The translations under genes were made by a program, and so were the position numbers. This document shows positions 51,226 to 59,214 of a stretch of DNA of 64,000 nt, piece by piece (position 1 is the stretch's first letter; each line of letters starts with the position of its first letter). Below the pieces are notes generated by a model that saw only the letters and a list, made by a program, of their open reading frames with translations, was not told the DNA's origin and searched no databases. Source of the DNA: Spirosoma panaciterrae DSM 21099 (GTDB lineage: Bacteria > Bacteroidota > Bacteroidia > Cytophagales > Spirosomataceae); assembly GCF_000374025.1 (NCBI RefSeq), contig NZ_KB893177.1, positions 124,001-188,000 of the forward strand, read 5' to 3'.

Positions 51226-53778
51226 ATGCTCAACTCTACTATTTTCTGGTTAGGTTTTGTTTCTACGCATTTTACAGGCGATACGATACCGCAGCCAGAC
51301 ACAGTACGTTCACGAGAATTGGCCGAAGTGGTTGTTTCGGCTTCGCGAGTACCCGAATCGATTCTACGGTCTCCGGTAAGCATCGAAGTGCTGGATGCCC
51401 GGCGGATTCGTCTATCGGCCCAACCCTCTTATTTCGATGCGATTGAGAACCTAAAGGGGGTTCAGGTGCTTACCTCCAGCCTGGGCTTTAAGGTGTATAA
51501 CACACGTGGCTTTGCCAATACTACCAATGTCCGGTTTGTGCAGCTTGTCGACGGACGCGACAATCAGGCTCCCCATATTGGCGCTCCCATTGCCAGCGCC
51601 CTGGCCCCTTCCGATTTAGATATTCAGCGGGTAGAAGTGGTACCGGGGGTTGCGTCAGCTTTATACGGGATGAATGCGCTGAATGGTCTGGTCAACATGA
51701 TCACCCGAAATCCCTTCGATTCGCCCGGCCTGAGCATTGGGCAGAAAACAGGGGTCAACCATGTAGCGGATGCGGCTGTTTCGGCTCAGTTGTATTCCGA
51801 AACCAGCCTGCGCTACGCTCAGCGGATCGGCAACCGCTTTGCCTTTAAAGTCAATCTGGTCTATCAGCGGGGGTACGACTGGATTGCCGCCAATTCGATG
51901 GATCTGAACCCAACAGGAAATAGCTCTTTAGGCCTATTGGGAGCCGATAATCCGGCATATGACCCCGTCAATAGTTACGGCAACGAATCGGCAAACCGGC
52001 GAACCTTGACCCTGGGTGGCAAACGCTATAGCATCGCCCGTACGGGTTATTATGAATCGGAGGTTACCGATTACCGGCTGCTAAATCTGCGGGGCGACCT
52101 CTCGGTACATTATCGCTTTACCCCCACCACCGAACTGATATACACGTATCAGGGTGCCACCCTCAACAATGTGTATCAACGTACCAATCGCTTTCGGCTC
52201 GAAAACTATGTGCTGGATCAACACAGCCTGACGTTTACGTCGCCATCTGTACAAATCCGGGCCTATCGATCGCGGGAAAATACAGGCGACTCCTATAACA
52301 TCCGGTCAATGGCTGAGAACATCGACAAATCGTTTAAATCGGATAACCAATGGTTTGCCGACTTTACCAGTCAGTTTAATGCTGATACCAAAGCCGATAT
52401 GCCCGTGCCCGATGCCCTCCGGGATGCCCGATCAGTTGCCGACCGCGATCGTCCAGCACCGGGTTCCGGGGCGTTCAATACGCTGATTAGCCGTCTCCGC
52501 TCAATTAACAACTGGGATGTTGGAGCCGCTTTACAAGTCAAATCCTGGCTGTATCATGCCGAAGGACAGTGGGAACCGACCAAAGTGCTGTGGAAGAATT
52601 TTCGGCAGCAAACGGGCATCGATCTATTGGTAGGTTTTGATTTCCGACGGTATGTGGTTTTCCCTGATGGCAATTATTTCATTAACTCGACTAACCCAGG
52701 GCACAATTTAGTATATGGGAAGGAAGGCGGTTTTGTGCAGGCCAGTCGAAACTTTCTGAACGATCGACTGAAAGCAACGGCATCGATACGGCTCGACAAG
52801 AACACATACTTTGATCCCCGGCTAAACCCCAGACTAGCGCTGGTTTACTCGCCTACCGAATACCATACCCTTCGATTGTCTTATCAGAATGGGTATCGGT
52901 TCCCGTCTCTTTTCGAGGCTTTTTCGAATGTCAATTCGGGCGGTGTCAAACGAGTAGGTGGGCTTCCGATCATGTCGAGAGGAATTTATGAAAATACTTA
53001 TCTGGTCACGTCCATCAATGCTTTTCAGGCAGCTATTACCGCCGATGTGAATGCCAACGGTCTATCGACCAGTCAGGCTATCCAGAAAAACAAAGGACTT
53101 TTGAAAGCCAGCCCCTATACCTACATCAAACCCGAACAAGTTAACAGTGTAGAGATTGGCTACAAAGGGCTTTGGTTAGCCCAGCGCCTGTACGTAGATG
53201 TCGATTTTTATTACAGTTCGTATCGGAATTTTATTGCTCAGGTCAATGCCAACCTGCCGAAAGGAGCAAATCCGGATTCGCTGGCTTATTATTTTTCGAG
53301 TTCAACCACACAGGATCGGTATCGACTCTGGACAAATTCTCAGACACGCGTTTACAACTATGGCGCGAGTGCCGCACTCCGCTACAGCCTCACTACTAAC
53401 TGGTCGTTGGGAGGAAATGCGTCATTTGCCAGGCTCGACCGGGCCGAAAACGGGGATGGGCTCGAAAGTGCTTTTAATACCCCAAAATGGATTACCAACC
53501 TGACGGTTACGAATGGAAACTTTTGGAATGGTATGGGCATTTCGGTCAATTATAAATACCAGAGCAGCTTTCTATGGCAATCGGAACTGGCTACAGGCAC
53601 AGTGCCTGCCATCAATACGATCGATGCCCAACTCAGTTATTTACTCCGCAAACCAGGATTACTGATCAAATTTGGTGGTACCAACTTACTGAATCAACCC
53701 TACTATACCTTTATTGGAGGCCCAGCCGTTGGGGGATTTTATTACACAAACCTGATTTGGGAAATGCCCGGCAAGTAG
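51226..53778 (+). CDS. TonB-dependent outer-membrane receptor
   Basis: An 850-residue receptor. A short hydrophobic N-terminus (TIFWLGFVSTHF) probably acts as a signal peptide. The TonB box and plug domain (ELAEVVVSASRVPES, SLGFKVYNTRGFANTTN, VEVVPGVASALYGMNALNG) are clear, and a 22-strand barrel follows, ending in a short C-terminus (LIWEMPGK). The carboxypeptidase-like N-terminal extension of SusC proteins is absent and there is no SusD partner, so uptake of a siderophore or cofactor is likelier than of a glycan. The palindrome at 51170-51199 suggests specific regulation. Confidence 0.93.
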   Translation: MLNSTIFWLGFVSTHFTGDTIPQPDTVRSRELAEVVVSASRVPESILRSPVSIEVLDARRIRLSAQPSYFDAIENLKGVQVLTSSLGFKVYNTRGFANTTNVRFVQLVDGRDNQAPHIGAPIASALAPSDLDIQRVEVVPGVASALYGMNALNGLVNMITRNPFDSPGLSIGQKTGVNHVADAAVSAQLYSETSLRYAQRIGNRFAFKVNLVYQRGYDWIAANSMDLNPTGNSSLGLLGADNPAYDPVNSYGNESANRRTLTLGGKRYSIARTGYYESEVTDYRLLNLRGDLSVHYRFTPTTELIYTYQGATLNNVYQRTNRFRLENYVLDQHSLTFTSPSVQIRAYRSRENTGDSYNIRSMAENIDKSFKSDNQWFADFTSQFNADTKADMPVPDALRDARSVADRDRPAPGSGAFNTLISRLRSINNWDVGAALQVKSWLYHAEGQWEPTKVLWKNFRQQTGIDLLVGFDFRRYVVFPDGNYFINSTNPGHNLVYGKEGGFVQASRNFLNDRLKATASIRLDKNTYFDPRLNPRLALVYSPTEYHTLRLSYQNGYRFPSLFEAFSNVNSGGVKRVGGLPIMSRGIYENTYLVTSINAFQAAITADVNANGLSTSQAIQKNKGLLKASPYTYIKPEQVNSVEIGYKGLWLAQRLYVDVDFYYSSYRNFIAQVNANLPKGANPDSLAYYFSSSTTQDRYRLWTNSQTRVYNYGASAALRYSLTTNWSLGGNASFARLDRAENGDGLESAFNTPKWITNLTVTNGNFWNGMGISVNYKYQSSFLWQSELATGTVPAINTIDAQLSYLLRKPGLLIKFGGTNLLNQPYYTFIGGPAVGGFYYTNLIWEMPGK

Positions 53779-53798
53779 AACCTCGAAATACTTCATAA

Positions 53799-53832
53799 AA
53801 AAAACGCGCCACCGTTGGGTAGCGCGTTTTTT
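53799..53832. terminator. Rho-independent terminator, two-way
   Basis: Perfect 11-bp arms AAAAAACGCGC (53799-53809) and GCGCGTTTTTT (53822-53832); CTTCAT/ATGAAG outside can also pair. It ends the TonB receptor gene and the convergent coiled-coil gene. Confidence 0.88.
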
Positions 53833-53852
53833 CATGAAGTGAGCTTAACGGA

Positions 53853-54788
53853 TTAACGAATAGCAAACTCACCCGAACCGATGCGGAAACCTTCCGAATA
53901 CAGTTCTACGGTGTATTTACCAGGCTTGTAAGGAATACCACGGCTGTACAGCAACTCAACATTCTGGTTGTTGTTGGTGTAATTTACCGTTTGCTTCGTA
54001 GTATAGATGGTTTCATTGCCATCAACGTTGAAGGTACCTGAACCGTTAGCCATGTCCGATACAACAGCCCCATCGGGATCAAGTACCCGGACATATACAT
54101 CCTTCGCTTCCTCTTTCGTCAGCGGGTTATCCAGCAGCGTGTACACGACTTTGATCTTGTCCAGCTTCTTCGCTTTGTAGGCATCGTCTTCTTTCACTTT
54201 GCCTTTCGAGTTAACCGCAAATACTTTTACGTTCTGCGCTTTCAGGGCAGCAGCCCGGGTTACTTTGCTGGTCAACTCCGTGTTCTGTGCAACGAAGGTG
54301 TTTACTGAATCCCGTAGCTGTTGACGGTTCGTTTTCAACCCTGTGTTCTCTTCGTCCAGCGTTTTTACGTTCGTAGCCAGCGTAACGTTTTCACGTTGCA
54401 GACCAGCAATGAGCGTATCTTTTTCCGCCAGGAAGGCTTCATACTGCTTGATTTTGGCTTCGTATTTTGAAATCGAAACCCGGTTGCCACGCTTCAAAGC
54501 AGCTTTATCCTGCTCCAGTTGCGCTTTTACCTTTTCGAGTTCCGAAACGTCGCCACCCAGTTTCTGTACTTCAGCAATTTTAGCATCCAACGCTGTTGAG
54601 ATCGAATCCAGCTTAACGCGAGTTGTCGATAATTCTTCAACGCGTTCCGATATGGTTACTTCCTGGTTTTCAGAAACCTTCTTTTGATCAAAGTACAGAT
54701 AACTCGATACTCCGGCCAAACCCGTCATAATGATCAGAGCAGCCAGAAGAGCACCATTTGTTTTTGACTTGGGCGCATTATTTTCCAT
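53853..54788 (-). CDS. Membrane-anchored coiled-coil protein with Ig-like C-terminal domain
   Basis: A 311-residue protein. A lysine-containing cytoplasmic tip leads to one transmembrane helix (ALLAALIIMTGLAGVSSYLYF near 13-33). A long coiled coil covers residues about 38-185 with heptad leucines (VEELSTTRVKLDSIST to NRQQLRDSVNTFVAQ). A beta-sandwich-like end follows (VYTLLDNPLTKEEAKDVYVR, then PYKPGKYTVELYSEG). I recognise the shape but no named family; it may bridge the envelope. Probably monocistronic, with a promoter-like element at 54821-54828. Confidence 0.75.
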   Translation of the reverse strand: MENNAPKSKTNGALLAALIIMTGLAGVSSYLYFDQKKVSENQEVTISERVEELSTTRVKLDSISTALDAKIAEVQKLGGDVSELEKVKAQLEQDKAALKRGNRVSISKYEAKIKQYEAFLAEKDTLIAGLQRENVTLATNVKTLDEENTGLKTNRQQLRDSVNTFVAQNTELTSKVTRAAALKAQNVKVFAVNSKGKVKEDDAYKAKKLDKIKVVYTLLDNPLTKEEAKDVYVRVLDPDGAVVSDMANGSGTFNVDGNETIYTTKQTVNYTNNNQNVELLYSRGIPYKPGKYTVELYSEGFRIGSGEFAIR

Positions 54789-55149
54789 TGCAAATTTTCA
54801 GTTTAACGATTAAACATGCACAAACTTAAAAAAGCCGCTTTCGCGGTTGTGTAGAGGTTGTTACATCCAAGCTTTTTGTCTGAATGAAAAATAGTAAGTC
54901 GATTCACGAGCGACACTACCGGAACGCCCGCTTACGGCAACCTATTGTAGTGAACAACTCACAGAATTAAAAAAAGGTTTAAATAGTACCCATAAAACAC
55001 CGCAAATTTATATAATGATTATCAGATAGATAGACCGTTCGATAAATAATTAATTTTCTCTATAGTAAGCATATGCTCTTAGTAGGCTAAATCATCTGAT
55101 ATAAAACAACCCTGATGTACAGTAGGTTTAAGGTCAAAATTGAATCCGA
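54789..55149. other. 361-bp region between divergent genes
   Basis: This holds the promoters of the coiled-coil gene (minus) and fpg (plus), with an A+T-rich stretch near 55000-55110. A small GCCGC-TTTC-GCGGT hairpin lies near 54835-54848. No gene-like frame was seen. Confidence 0.45.
54821..54828 (-). promoter_or_regulatory. Putative -7 element of the coiled-coil gene
   Basis: CAAACTTA on the + strand reads TAAGTTTG on the minus strand (TAnnTTTG), 32 bp before the ATG at 54788. A second similar site (TAAATTTG) lies at 55003-55010. Confidence 0.45.
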
Positions 55150-55968
55150 ATGCCAGAACTTCCAGAAGTCGAGATCAGACGCCAGTACCTCGAAACATCA
55201 TCGCTTTACCAGCCTATCAGCCACATTGAGGTGGAAGATAAAAAATTGCTCACTACAGACTATCACACGCTTCAGGAGTGGCTGATTGGCCGCCAGTTTG
55301 TTGGCACGGAGCGAGTAGGAAAAAACCTCTTCGTACGTACTGATCAGCCTAATATCTTCGTGCATATGCACTTTGGTATGACAGGCGATCTGGAATACTA
55401 TCATTCATCGCTCGATAGACCGCGATTTGCCCGAATTGTATTTGAATTTACCAATGGCTTCAACCTGGGGTTCTTATGCCCCCGAAAATTTGAGCGAGTG
55501 GGCTTGATTGATAGCATCGACGAGTTCCTGCTCCGGAAAAAAATTGGCCCAGACGGCCCGGCCGTTACTGTTGAGGCATTAGCCCGTCAGGTTCAGCGCA
55601 AAAAAGCCTTTATAAAACCCGTTTTGCTCGATCAACAGGTGGTGGCTGGGCTAGGCAACTGGATCGTCGATGAAGTATTGTTTCAGGCAAGGATTCATCC
55701 CGAACAACGCGCCGATACCCTCAGCGAAATCCAGATCCATCAGCTACATGATGCCATCCGCCTTGTTCTCGAAACAGCCATTCGCTACGAAGCCGCCTAT
55801 CGGGACTTTCCGATCGACTTTCTGATTCACGTCCGTGAGTGGGACAATTCGCCCTACGATGATGTGGAAGCCCATAAATTCTGCCCGCGCTGTCATACGC
55901 GAATTGAGCGCTCGGTCGTTGGCGGACGTACCACTTTCTTCTGCCCTCGTGAGCAATTCATTCAGTGA
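55150..55968 (+). CDS. mutM: Formamidopyrimidine-DNA glycosylase (Fpg/MutM) with altered zinc finger
   Basis: A 272-residue protein of the Fpg/Nei family. The N-terminal catalytic MPELPE supplies Pro2 and Glu3, Lys58 (RVGKNLF) the beta-wing lysine, and the H2TH segment lies near 165-195 (GLGNWIVDEVLFQARIHP). It excises oxidised purines such as 8-oxoguanine. In the C-terminal zinc finger, the first three cysteines are present (CPRC, then FFCPRE), but the fourth position of the C-x2-C...C-x2-C set is Glu. Length is normal. The late arginine in GGRTTFFC, which contacts DNA phosphate, is present. Confidence 0.92.
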   Translation: MPELPEVEIRRQYLETSSLYQPISHIEVEDKKLLTTDYHTLQEWLIGRQFVGTERVGKNLFVRTDQPNIFVHMHFGMTGDLEYYHSSLDRPRFARIVFEFTNGFNLGFLCPRKFERVGLIDSIDEFLLRKKIGPDGPAVTVEALARQVQRKKAFIKPVLLDQQVVAGLGNWIVDEVLFQARIHPEQRADTLSEIQIHQLHDAIRLVLETAIRYEAAYRDFPIDFLIHVREWDNSPYDDVEAHKFCPRCHTRIERSVVGGRTTFFCPREQFIQ

Positions 55969-56018
55969 ACTAGCGGGAACAGAAACATGTTATCGTATTA
56001 AATGTATATACATTTAAA

Positions 56019-56879
56019 ATGACAACACAACGATCAATTTCCGATATACGCACGGCTACTCCCAACAATGTTGGTGATGGCTTTATTGGGTTGAATGCAT
56101 TTCACCCACAAGGATCACGGCCCTACAGTCCATTTCTGCTTCTGGATCATCATGGCCCTATGCAGGTAAAGCCTTCCGAACGTCCAAAGGGAGTCGATCA
56201 ACATCCGCATCGGGGTTTTGAAACCGTCACTATTGTTTATGAAGGGGCTTTAGAACACCGTGACTCGGCCGGAAACCACGGAAAACTTTTTGCGGGTGAT
56301 GTCCAATGGATGACGGCTGCCGCTGGTATTATTCACGAAGAAAAACACGAGCGTGCCTTTTCCCGGCAAGGCGGCCAACTGGATTTTGTGCAGTTATGGG
56401 TCAACTTACCAGCGCAATACAAAATGAATCCGCCCAGGTACCAGGATATTGCCGCCACAAAAATTCCAGTGGTCACATTGCCTGGTGGAGGTCAATTGCG
56501 AGTGATTGCGGGCGACCTAGCAGGTTTACAAGGCCCGGCCAGCACATTTAGCCCTATCGTTGTAGCTGATCTGCGGCTGAATAAGGGCCAAACCGAAACA
56601 ATAACGATTCCACAGTCGTATGCCTTGATGGTGTACGTATTGAGTGGTTCTGCTACCCTCAATACAACGGCCATGGAGCGAGGGCAGATTGCCCTGCTAA
56701 ATCAGGATGGCGACCGTATTTCTCTTTCGGCGGAAGAGGACACAAAACTGCTGATCCTGGCCGGAGAGCCCATCCGGGAGCCCTTGGCCGTATATGGACC
56801 CTTTGTGATGAACACGCGTGAAGAAATTCTGGAAGCGTTTGAAGACTTTCAGGCCGGACGCATGGGTGTGTTGCAGTAG
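56019..56879 (+). CDS. Pirin-family protein
   Basis: A 286-residue bicupin of the pirin family. The N-terminal metal site is complete: HPHRGFETVTI near residue 63 gives two histidines, and the AAGIIHEE segment near 105 gives a third histidine and the glutamate. The second cupin (residues 170-255) is more variable. Bacterial pirins can act as quercetin dioxygenases or bind regulatory proteins; the role here is unknown. The gene follows fpg by 50 bp on the same strand. Confidence 0.9.
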   Translation: MTTQRSISDIRTATPNNVGDGFIGLNAFHPQGSRPYSPFLLLDHHGPMQVKPSERPKGVDQHPHRGFETVTIVYEGALEHRDSAGNHGKLFAGDVQWMTAAAGIIHEEKHERAFSRQGGQLDFVQLWVNLPAQYKMNPPRYQDIAATKIPVVTLPGGGQLRVIAGDLAGLQGPASTFSPIVVADLRLNKGQTETITIPQSYALMVYVLSGSATLNTTAMERGQIALLNQDGDRISLSAEEDTKLLILAGEPIREPLAVYGPFVMNTREEILEAFEDFQAGRMGVLQ

Positions 56880-56913
56880 GCCAGGTATCGATAAAAACAG
56901 GCAAGGGTCATCA

Positions 56914-56988
56914 GAAATGGTCAGGAGTTGCCGAGGATTAGCAGGGATTGAACAATCGCTTGACTATACTTGCCCCCCTGACCATTTC
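56914..56988. terminator. TGACC-word hairpin after the pirin gene
   Basis: Perfect 12-bp arms GAAATGGTCAGG (56914-56925) and CCTGACCATTTC (56977-56988) with a 51-base spacer. It lies between the convergent pirin and Y-family polymerase genes and uses the same GGTCA/TGACC words as the hairpins at 2071-2147 and 59115-59180. Confidence 0.5.
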
Positions 56989-56999
56989 CGACTTCTATT

Positions 57000-58265
57000 C
57001 TATAAATCCTTAATATTCCCGAAACCAATCACATCCCGATATACGGGATTGTCGCGCAGTTCTGTAGCCCGCATTAGTTTATCGGCACCGAATTTTGTTT
57101 TCAGTTCATACAGTGTTTTGCGCAGGGTAGCTTTGCGCGTATCGTTCTCGAATAAGCTAAGCGGTACAACTTCGGCGGGAATGAACCGAAAAACAGCCAC
57201 GCACATACTCCGCAAATGTTCGTTCAGAACGGGTTCGCACCGATGGGTAGCCTGAAATGTATCCAACCGTTCGCGTATAATCCGATAGAGTTCGGGGCCA
57301 TCCTGCTTGGGTTCCGGAAAATGCACTTCGTAATTGTAGGTCTTGCCCGAATGATACCGACAGGAGAATGATAAATCCTGACAGAATAACTCTTTGTGAA
57401 CCATCCGCCGTTCGAGCGTTAAGCAAAGCGATTGCAGAAGTTCATCCAGTCGTTCGGGCGAGCATCGTTGATCGGCCGAGATCGTGCGCATGGCCGACAT
57501 ACTTTTATTTTCCTGGGCCGTATCAAAATCAACCTCTCCGCCAAAATTAAGCCGTAAGTGCCAGTGCCACCCCACAATACTCCGACATACAGCCCGCAGG
57601 TGTTCTGGTTTGGCATAGCGTAAATCGATTGGCGTATGAACACCACCTGCCTGCAAGCGAGCCGCCATCCGTTGTCCGATTCCCGGCAAGTCGGTTAAGG
57701 TAAGCGAACGCAGTACATCGTCGATGGTTTCGGGCGTAATAAGGGTCATACCATCAGGTTTTTGAATATCAGAAGCGAGTTTTGCCAGAAACACATTGGG
57801 GGCGATACCAATGGAGCAGCGAAGCCAATCCCCTACTTTTTCGCGTATGGCCTGCTTGATCGCTAAAGCCGTTTGCCGTACATCTTTATACACCAGTTGG
57901 TAGTTTGTCAAATCCACCACGGCCTCGTCGATACTTTTGGGCACCACATCGTCTGAAAACTGCCGAAGCACGTCGATAATCTTGACATGAAATTCACGGT
58001 ATCGATTGGGATGCGTTTCGATGGGTACTAAATCCGGGCAAAGTACGATGGCTTCGTCCAGCCGCATTCCGGTTTTCACTCCACGTAATTTGGCCTCAAT
58101 CGATGGAGCAATTACACAACCATGCCGCCCTGTGTATACGCACACACCTACCGGCCGACCACGCAACCAGTAATTTACCTGTTGCTCGCAGGAGGCAAAA
58201 AAGCTGTTCATGTCAACAAAAAGCACTGTTGGCAGCGTGTGTGTGCCCAATCGGTTCCGTTTCAT
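57000..58265 (-). CDS. Y-family DNA polymerase (UmuC-like)
   Basis: A 421-residue Y-family polymerase. The palm motif FVDMNSFFASCEQQ near residue 16 and the catalytic SIDEAVVDL near 112 are present. The little finger (roughly residues 240-350) and a UmuC-type C-terminal region (KTLYELKTKFGADKLMRATE) suggest the UmuC rather than the DinB branch. It copies past DNA lesions, with errors. It is divergent from an S24/LexA-like regulator with a palindrome between, like a self-contained damage-response cassette. The region 58266-58398 is the shared control region. Confidence 0.92.
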   Translation of the reverse strand: MKRNRLGTHTLPTVLFVDMNSFFASCEQQVNYWLRGRPVGVCVYTGRHGCVIAPSIEAKLRGVKTGMRLDEAIVLCPDLVPIETHPNRYREFHVKIIDVLRQFSDDVVPKSIDEAVVDLTNYQLVYKDVRQTALAIKQAIREKVGDWLRCSIGIAPNVFLAKLASDIQKPDGMTLITPETIDDVLRSLTLTDLPGIGQRMAARLQAGGVHTPIDLRYAKPEHLRAVCRSIVGWHWHLRLNFGGEVDFDTAQENKSMSAMRTISADQRCSPERLDELLQSLCLTLERRMVHKELFCQDLSFSCRYHSGKTYNYEVHFPEPKQDGPELYRIIRERLDTFQATHRCEPVLNEHLRSMCVAVFRFIPAEVVPLSLFENDTRKATLRKTLYELKTKFGADKLMRATELRDNPVYRDVIGFGNIKDL

Positions 58266-58309
58266 TAATTTTTGGGTCGAAAAGTGGCTTTTAGTAATAG
58301 CATACGTCT

Positions 58310-58317
58310 ATATTTGT
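58310..58317 (+). promoter_or_regulatory. Putative -7 element of the S24 regulator gene
   Basis: TATATTTG matches TAnnTTTG; the palindrome at 58322-58371 starts 4 bp later. No -33 element is clear. Confidence 0.45.
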
Positions 58318-58321
58318 AGTA

Positions 58322-58371
58322 TGATTTTTATAATACAAGTGCAATATATTTTAGTTATATTATAAAAATCA
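58322..58371. promoter_or_regulatory. Inverted repeat between Y-polymerase and S24 genes
   Basis: Perfect 14-bp arms TGATTTTTATAATA (58322-58335) and TATTATAAAAATCA (58358-58371) with a 22-bp spacer, directly after the likely -7 element. This is a good candidate for the operator of the S24 regulator controlling both genes. Confidence 0.65.
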
Positions 58372-58422
58372 ACGATCCAGACTACTATACCCAAAAAATT
58401 GTTCAAAAAAATTAGCAGTATC

Positions 58423-59100
58423 GTGACAATTCAGGACAGACTAAAACAGGTTTTCGACGCCTTAGGTATAACAATCTATCAGATTTCTAAGGAGTTAGGT
58501 GAAAACCCTTCTAAATTTTATAATATTCTGAACGGTCGTGCAAAACCGTCGTACGATACGATTATGAGTTTGCTGACCTGCTATCCGCAAATCAGCTCTG
58601 ACTTTCTGATTCGGGGAAAATTGCCGGTATTGAATGTTCCCGAAACTAATGTTCGGTTATTTACATCCGACGACGATACCCTTGAAGTACCCTTCATTCC
58701 CGTAAAGTTTTACGCCAGCTTTGTAGAAAGCTATGCCGATGGAATCAACGGGACGGATATGGAAACATTCCGGGTTCGGAAAGCGGTTATGAAAAACCAG
58801 AAGCAGGCTGTAGTGCTCGAAATTTCGGGCAATAGTATGAGCCCGCAACTAATCCATGGAGCCAAAGTTCTGGCCGTTCCGGTCAGTGACAGCAACTGGG
58901 AGTACCAGTCGGGGGGCGTCTATGCAGTGATGTACCGAGATTATTTCGTCGTTAAACGCATTCGGGACAACGAACTCCTGACTCGTAAATACCTCACGCT
59001 CCATTCCGACAACCCCAACGGGGGTAACGTGACGGTTCCCTTACAGGATATTCGGGGCATCTGGAAAATCGTCTCAATCGTAGAAGCTCCTGTTGAATAA
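58423..59100 (+). CDS. S24/LexA-like regulator with helix-turn-helix
   Basis: A 225-residue protein. The N-terminal helix-turn-helix covers residues about 4-55 (YQISKELGENPSKFYNILNG). The C-terminal S24 peptidase domain has serine in ISGNSMSPQL near 140 and lysine in FVVKRIRD near 181, the LexA-type dyad. No clear Ala-Gly or Cys-Gly cleavage site is visible in the linker, so self-cleavage is uncertain. GTG 58423 is preferred as the start; a TTG at 58399 would add eight residues. It faces the Y-family polymerase gene and probably controls it. Confidence 0.85.
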   Translation: MTIQDRLKQVFDALGITIYQISKELGENPSKFYNILNGRAKPSYDTIMSLLTCYPQISSDFLIRGKLPVLNVPETNVRLFTSDDDTLEVPFIPVKFYASFVESYADGINGTDMETFRVRKAVMKNQKQAVVLEISGNSMSPQLIHGAKVLAVPVSDSNWEYQSGGVYAVMYRDYFVVKRIRDNELLTRKYLTLHSDNPNGGNVTVPLQDIRGIWKIVSIVEAPVE

Positions 59101-59114
59101 AAAATCAGAAATAA

Positions 59115-59180
59115 GTCAGGGTGGTCAAGTAGGGTCAGACAATTGATTTTCGATGTCTGACCCTACTTGACCACCCTGAC
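59115..59180. terminator. TGACC-word hairpin with 27-bp arms
   Basis: Arms 59115-59141 and 59154-59180 are perfect complements around a 12-base loop. The sequence is built of GGTCA/TGACC words. It lies between the convergent S24 regulator and ABC exporter genes. Confidence 0.75.
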
Positions 59181-59214
59181 CATTACCTGACCACCCTGAC
59201 CATTACCTGACCAC
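59171..59214. repeat. 20-bp tandem repeat next to the hairpin
   Basis: Two exact 20-bp units (59171-59190 and 59191-59210) beginning CCACCCTGACC, then CCAC of a third. The repeat starts inside the right arm of the hairpin and runs through the last codons of the ABC exporter gene (stop at 59203-59205). Confidence 0.8.

Noticed and set aside
59171..59214. A CRISPR-like array
   Set aside because: Only two 20-bp direct units without spacers, adjoining a terminator hairpin; a tandem repeat, not CRISPR.
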